Shown here: piece by piece, positions 7,273-10,888 of the stretch
Layout of the letters: each line of letters begins with the position of its first letter
How positions within the stretch are numbered: position 1 is the first letter of the stretch
Assembly: GCA_016748015.1 (NCBI GenBank)
Contig: JAAOMT010000235.1
Span: 132,565 to 143,452 of the forward strand
Source of the DNA: Geosiphon pyriformis
Lineage: Eukaryota > Glomeromycota > Glomeromycetes > Archaeosporales > Geosiphonaceae
Direction of reading: 5' to 3'
DNA: 10,888 nt
The notes under the pieces: model-generated
The model's database searches: none
Seen by the model: the letters and a program-made list of their open reading frames with translations, nothing else
Told to the model about the DNA's origin: nothing
Program-made: the position numbers and the translations under genes

Positions 7273-8592
7273 TTGTAATATTTCTTGAGTCGTGTGCCAT
7301 GAACAGGGCAATCATTGAAGATTGTTCCATATTGATCTTGTAAGATATAAGAACCATTGTTCAAAACTTTGTTGACTATAAAGAGTCCTTTCCACCAGCT
7401 AGAGAATTTATCACCATAGACATTGTCTCTGTCTGAATGGTATTCTAAAACTAAGTTACCAACACTTAAGGAAAGTGTTTTATATGTTTTTTTTTTCTTA
7501 AGTTTCTCTTGGAATTGTTTTATCTTTTCAAAAACAATTATTTGTGCTTCTACTAATGAGTCAAAAATAGTACCAAGTCTTCTTTGCAAAGTGTTTTTGT
7601 AATTCCCTATTGTTATTTCTTCAAAGGATATTGTCTCAATGTTAGTTTTTATTGGTAGAGTTGCCATTTGTCTATAGAGTAAATAAAAGGATTCATAACT
7701 TGTTATGTCATGATTCACAGTTCTATAAGCGAACAAAGCTGAAAGCAGTACTTTGTTCTATAAGTTTGTTTTTTTGCTGGTTTTGGCTAGGGTTTCACAT
7801 AGTATTTTATTGAAACATTCTACTAGGCCATTTGTTTGGGGGTGATAAGGAAAAGAAAGTTTGTGATGTATTCCCATTTTTCTGCAAAGTTCTTCAACAA
7901 GTATACTGAGAAAAGCTTTTCCTCTGTCAGATAAAAGTTCTTTGGAACAGCCATGGCGACAAATAATATCTTTATAAATGAAATTGGCTATTGAGACTGC
8001 TGTTTGGTTTGGAGTAGCTCTTGCTTCTACTTACTTTGTAAGATAGTCGGTAGCTGTGATAATGTATTTGTTGCCATCAAGAGTTATTGTTAAAGGTCCA
8101 ACAACATCTATACCAATTCTGTCAAAGAGTTGACCAACAGAGATTGGATGGATATCTTATTTGTGATTGGGTTTTCCTCTTCTTTGGCAGATATTACAGG
8201 TTTTGATGTATTCAGCAATGTCTTTTCCCAAGGTAGGCCAATAATAATGAGCTAGAGTTTTCTGAATTGTTTTTGTTTTTCCAAAGTGTCCAGCTAATGG
8301 ATCAGTGTGCATATTGTAGATCACAATTTCTTTTTCTTCAAATCTGATGACTCTTTGAGGGTGGTTAGGATTTTTTCTATTTTTTTTATAAAGTTGGTTT
8401 TGGTAAATCAAATAGAAATTTGATTGTTTGCGCAAATGTTCTCTTTGTTGTTGTGTGTATTTCAGTGGGTATTGTCCTTTACCCAAAAATTCTATTAAGA
8501 CAGAATAGTTGTCTAAGTCTATTATCATGTTTGTCAAAAAGGAAAAATTACTAATAATTAAGTTGGTTTGGTTTGAGAGGGTTGTTCTGTTA
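7269..8592 (-). pseudogene. copy B integrase, three internal stops but catalytic residues kept
   Basis: One minus-strand frame covers the whole integrase, broken only by TAA 8157-8159, TAA 8031-8033 (Trp in copy A) and TAG 7758-7760. The H2C2 zinc domain is complete: MHTDPLAGHFG, then YYWP and CNIC. The core keeps all three acidic residues: Asp in GIDVVGPL (8106-8108), Asp in LLSDRG (7926-7928) and Glu in TNGLVE (7818-7820), with exactly 35 residues between the last two. HPQTNG is also intact. The C-terminal domain carries KFSSWWKGLFIV, a GPY/F-like module with Leu for Pro, and ends HGTRLKKYYK. It reads one base out of phase with RNase H, so an indel separates the two; the exact start is unclear within the overlap (8593-8672). 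Confidence 0.85.
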
Positions 8593-10155
8593 CTAGATGA
8601 TAAGTCTGGAGAGAGCATCAGCATTTTGATGATTAGCTCCTTTGTGATGTTGAATATCATAGTTGAATTCATCCAAGTAGAGTATCCAGTAAGTTATCCG
8701 TTTGTGTTCTAGCCTCTTTTTGTTGTGCAGCCAAACCAAAGCTTGGTGATCTGTTATCACCAAAAACTTCACACCAAGAAGATACTTACTCCAGTAACTG
8801 GTGGACCATACTACTGCTAAGCATTCTTGTTCAGTGACTGAATAGTTCTGTTCTGCTGGGGAAAGGGTTCTATTGGCATAGGCTATGGCATGTTCTTTGC
8901 CATTTTCATCTTTCTGGGAGAGAACAGCACCAAGTCCAAAGCCAGATGTATCAGTGTGGAAGATAAAGGGTCGATTTAGATCAGATTGCTTGAGAATGGG
9001 TTCTGTAACCAGTTTTTCTTTTAAAGTTTCAAAGGCTTTTTGCTGATGTGTTCCCCAATGGTAATTGACATTTTTCCTGAGTAGCTGATTGAGAGGAAAG
9101 GCAATTTTGGAGAAATCCTTGACAAATTTGTGATAATAAGAGGCCAAACCAAAAAAAGAGCATAGTTCATAAATGTTCATTGGTTGTTTGATGTTTTGGA
9201 CTTTTTCGACTTTGGCTGGGTCAGGAAAGATTCCATCTTTTGTGATAAGATGACCAAGAAACTGGGTGGATTGTCTTCCAAAGAAAAATTTGATTGGGTT
9301 GATCTTGAGGCCAGCATTTCTAAAGAGGTCAAAAACCTTTTGCAAATGTTCCAAGTGTTCATCCCAGGTTTTTGAGTATACTATTATGTTGTCCAAATAG
9401 ACTAGAACAAAGTTTTCCTTGACTGATTCAAATACTTTATCCATTAAGCATTGAAAGGTGGGAGGGGCATTGGTGAGACCAAAAGGCATGACTGTGAATT
9501 CATAGGTGCCATACTTGGTAATGAAGGCAGTTTTCTTTTTGCTTTCTGAATTCATCTCTACTTGCCAAAATCCAGCAGTTAAGTCAATGGTTGAGAAGAA
9601 AACAGCATCTTTGAATTGATCTAACATTGCATCAATCTTGAGAAATGGATACATGTCTCTTTTAGTAATGGAATTTAATTGGTGGTAGTCAACACAGAAG
9701 CGTAGTGTTCCACCTTTCTTGGATATCACTACAACTGGGAAAGCCCATTCACTCTTGGTTTCTTGTATGAATCCAAGTTCTTTCATCCGGTTTATCTCTT
9801 TCTTGATAAACTCATCATTGTGCCAATTGGATTGATAAGGCTTCAAATAGATGGGTCGAGTTTTTCTGGTGGTGATAGTGTGTTGTATTACATGAGTATG
9901 TCCAAAAGTATTACCTTTTTTGAAGATAACTGGGCTATTTCTAGCCAGCAAATTTTCAATGTCTATTTTTTTTTCTTCTGGAAAGGGTTCTTTTTGTTCC
10001 ACAACTAGTGATTGGATCTCAAGTGGTTCATTCTCAAAGGACTTCTGTATTTCTTTCAATTCTTCTCTGGGTATCAAACTGATTGGTTCCCAATCTCTGT
10101 AATAGATCAGGCATGATTTGCATTCATTGCTTGGAGAATACAAGAGTTTGTTGCA
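8593..10155 (-). CDS. pol: copy B reverse transcriptase-RNase H, open but with YLDN active site
   Basis: The longest intact frame of the window, 516 residues counted from a TTG at 10143 (taken as residue 1), in the same frame as the protease and separated from it only by TAA 10156-10158. TTG is not a true start. RT motifs in order: FCVDYHQLN (149-157), STIDLTAGFWQVEM with catalytic Asp187, YEFTVMPFGLTNAPPTF (214-230), and YLDN at 249-252 where YLDD is expected. The second Asp of the pair is Asn (AAC, 9388-9390), which should abolish polymerisation. RNase H has Asp398 (HTDTSG), Glu440, Asp465 (ITDHQ) and Asp509 (NAD), so its set looks complete. The N-terminus carries a Cys pair (NECKSC) that continues a motif begun before the TAA. 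Ends after NADALSRLII. Confidence 0.9.
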   Translation of the reverse strand, partial: CNKLLYSPSNECKSCLIYYRDWEPISLIPREELKEIQKSFENEPLEIQSLVVEQKEPFPEEKKIDIENLLARNSPVIFKKGNTFGHTHVIQHTITTRKTRPIYLKPYQSNWHNDEFIKKEINRMKELGFIQETKSEWAFPVVVISKKGGTLRFCVDYHQLNSITKRDMYPFLKIDAMLDQFKDAVFFSTIDLTAGFWQVEMNSESKKKTAFITKYGTYEFTVMPFGLTNAPPTFQCLMDKVFESVKENFVLVYLDNIIVYSKTWDEHLEHLQKVFDLFRNAGLKINPIKFFFGRQSTQFLGHLITKDGIFPDPAKVEKVQNIKQPMNIYELCSFFGLASYYHKFVKDFSKIAFPLNQLLRKNVNYHWGTHQQKAFETLKEKLVTEPILKQSDLNRPFIFHTDTSGFGLGAVLSQKDENGKEHAIAYANRTLSPAEQNYSVTEQECLAVVWSTSYWSKYLLGVKFLVITDHQALVWLHNKKRLEHKRITYWILYLDEFNYDIQHHKGANHQNADALSRLII

Positions 10156-10888
10156 TTAACACTGGGCACAAGAACCATGCCACCAAAAACTGTATTTGGC
10201 TTTCTTGCCAGGTTTTCTTTTAAAGGTTCTTCTAAGAATATCATAATAAGGCCAGCAGATCAGCTTGCCATTTACAATGATTCCTTCTTTGTCTGCTTTA
10301 ATATTGTCCAGTGGTTTGCTATTGTTGCTAAAGGTGGTATAGGCGAGTTCAGCAGTTTCTTCTTGCTCTTCTTGTTCTTCTTTTTCATCACTCTCTTCAT
10401 CATCTGATTCATCTGATTGTTCTTCTTCTTGGTTTTGTTTGGATACTGGGAGAGTTGTCCAATGGTGACACTTAATCACAATGGGTTTCTCACCACATCT
10501 GATGGTTAATTCACAAAGTTCATAATCAAGCAAAGCTTTTGCTTTCTTGAGCCATTCATTGCCAACAATAATGGTGTATTCCTTGGCTTCAGAAACTTCC
10601 ATGTCAGTTTCAATGCTAATTCCATTGATGTGGACAGGAACAGCTTTGGCAATACCCAGTTCTTTTTTTTTGTTACTATGTACGTTGGTCATTGATCTGG
10701 TAGAAGATTCATCAATCTTTCTACCAATTGCTTCCAAGAAGTGTTTGGCAATGACACTAACAGATGATCTACTGTCCAGAATTAAGTCAATAAAGTATCC
10801 AGCCACTTGGGCTTTACAAATCAGAGGGGTGATATTGCTGTTGTCAGCAAGTCCAGCTTGGCGAGGGTGCTTGTTGGTTTTTGGTGTC
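10156..10888 (-). CDS. copy B retropepsin-type aspartic protease region, partial, DSG changed to DSR
   Basis: The frame is open from the window edge (10887) to TAA 10156, so the usual GTG at 10806 is not the real start; this is the inner part of gag-pol. Counting from 10806, ILDSRSSVSVI (residues 9-19) is the retropepsin active-site loop, where DSG or DTG is expected. Arg (AGA, 10768-10770) replaces Gly, one G-to-A change. YTIIVGNEWL (77-86) resembles the second conserved strand of these proteases. Then come a strongly acidic stretch (127-152, Glu/Asp/Gln), a basic patch FKRKPGKKAK, and CAQC just before the TAA. In the element the protease would cut the Gag-Pol polyprotein. The acidic linker is disordered in appearance. 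Confidence 0.75.
   Translation of the reverse strand, partial: TPKTNKHPRQAGLADNSNITPLICKAQVAGYFIDLILDSRSSVSVIAKHFLEAIGRKIDESSTRSMTNVHSNKKKELGIAKAVPVHINGISIETDMEVSEAKEYTIIVGNEWLKKAKALLDYELCELTIRCGEKPIVIKCHHWTTLPVSKQNQEEEQSDESDDEESDEKEEQEEQEETAELAYTTFSNNSKPLDNIKADKEGIIVNGKLICWPYYDILRRTFKRKPGKKAKYSFWWHGSCAQC

Larger units (their letters stand above)
6313..10888 (-). mobile_element. Ty3/Gypsy retrotransposon copy B, 5' end outside window
   Basis: Minus-strand element with protease, RT, RNase H, integrase, third ORF, polypurine tract and LTR in that order. The RNase H domain before integrase and the D,D35E integrase after RT place it in Ty3/Gypsy and exclude Ty1/Copia, where integrase precedes RT. 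Gag, primer-binding site and 5' LTR must lie beyond 10888. It is better preserved than copy A but carries stops, one frame change between RNase H and integrase, one in the third ORF, and catalytic changes in PR and RT. Confidence 0.88.

Noticed and set aside
7818-7928. A frameshift in the copy B integrase core
   Set aside because: Recounting base by base gave exactly 36 codons from the second Asp to the Glu, with the frame continuous. The first impression was a misreading.
3913-8672. Programmed +1 frameshift between RNase H and integrase, since both copies change frame there in the same sense
   Set aside because: The positions differ. Copy B carries one extra base near the RNase H stop, whereas copy A stays in frame there and shifts about 45 bases later through a 2-base loss. 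Two independent indels explain it.
8509-10407. Several plus-strand open frames of 60-80 codons over copy B
   Set aside because: All lie opposite the well-supported pol frames and encode low-complexity Phe/Ser/Leu-rich sequence, as expected of antisense shadows.

Overview
The window reads as eukaryotic, AT-rich, repeat-filled nuclear DNA, with no intact host gene. Three decayed retroelement copies fill almost all of it. The most likely source is an arbuscular mycorrhizal fungus (Glomeromycotina, Rhizophagus/Gigaspora-like). That assignment is a family-level impression from the style of the LINE ORF1 and the Ty3-like pol proteins; no search was run.

Layout. (1) Positions 1-83 hold a short fragment that may be gag-pol-like. 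(2) Roughly 84-2519 hold a plus-strand non-LTR (LINE-like) copy. It has an ORF1 with two RRM-like domains, a CCHC zinc knuckle, a coiled coil and an acidic tail, then a short 3' UTR, an AATAAA signal and an A-tail. No endonuclease/reverse-transcriptase ORF2 is present. (3) The A-tail joins directly into a plus-strand Ty3/Gypsy copy ('copy A', 2520-5874) that starts in the PR-RT linker and runs RT, RNase H, integrase and a third ORF. (4) Positions 5875-6312 are unassigned. (5) A second copy of the same Ty3 family ('copy B', 6313-10888) lies on the minus strand. It runs protease, acidic/Cys linker, RT, RNase H, integrase, third ORF, a probable polypurine tract and a probable 230-bp LTR, so A and B stand tail to tail. 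Its 5' end lies beyond the window.

How the parts fit. The Ty3 element would process its polyprotein (PR), copy its RNA (RT/RNase H) and insert the cDNA (IN). The ORF that overlaps the integrase stop (ATGA) is present in both copies and has no function I recognise. Both copies are dead but in different ways. Copy A has stops, indels, a lost RT motif-A Asp and lost integrase catalytic residues. Copy B keeps the integrase D,D35E but has YLDN for YLDD, a DSR protease triad and several stops. Most differences between the copies look like C-to-T/G-to-A transitions.

Best leads: the third ORF; the LTR with five 12-bp repeats upstream of a TATA box; the LINE copy without ORF2; and the tail-to-tail inverted repeat.
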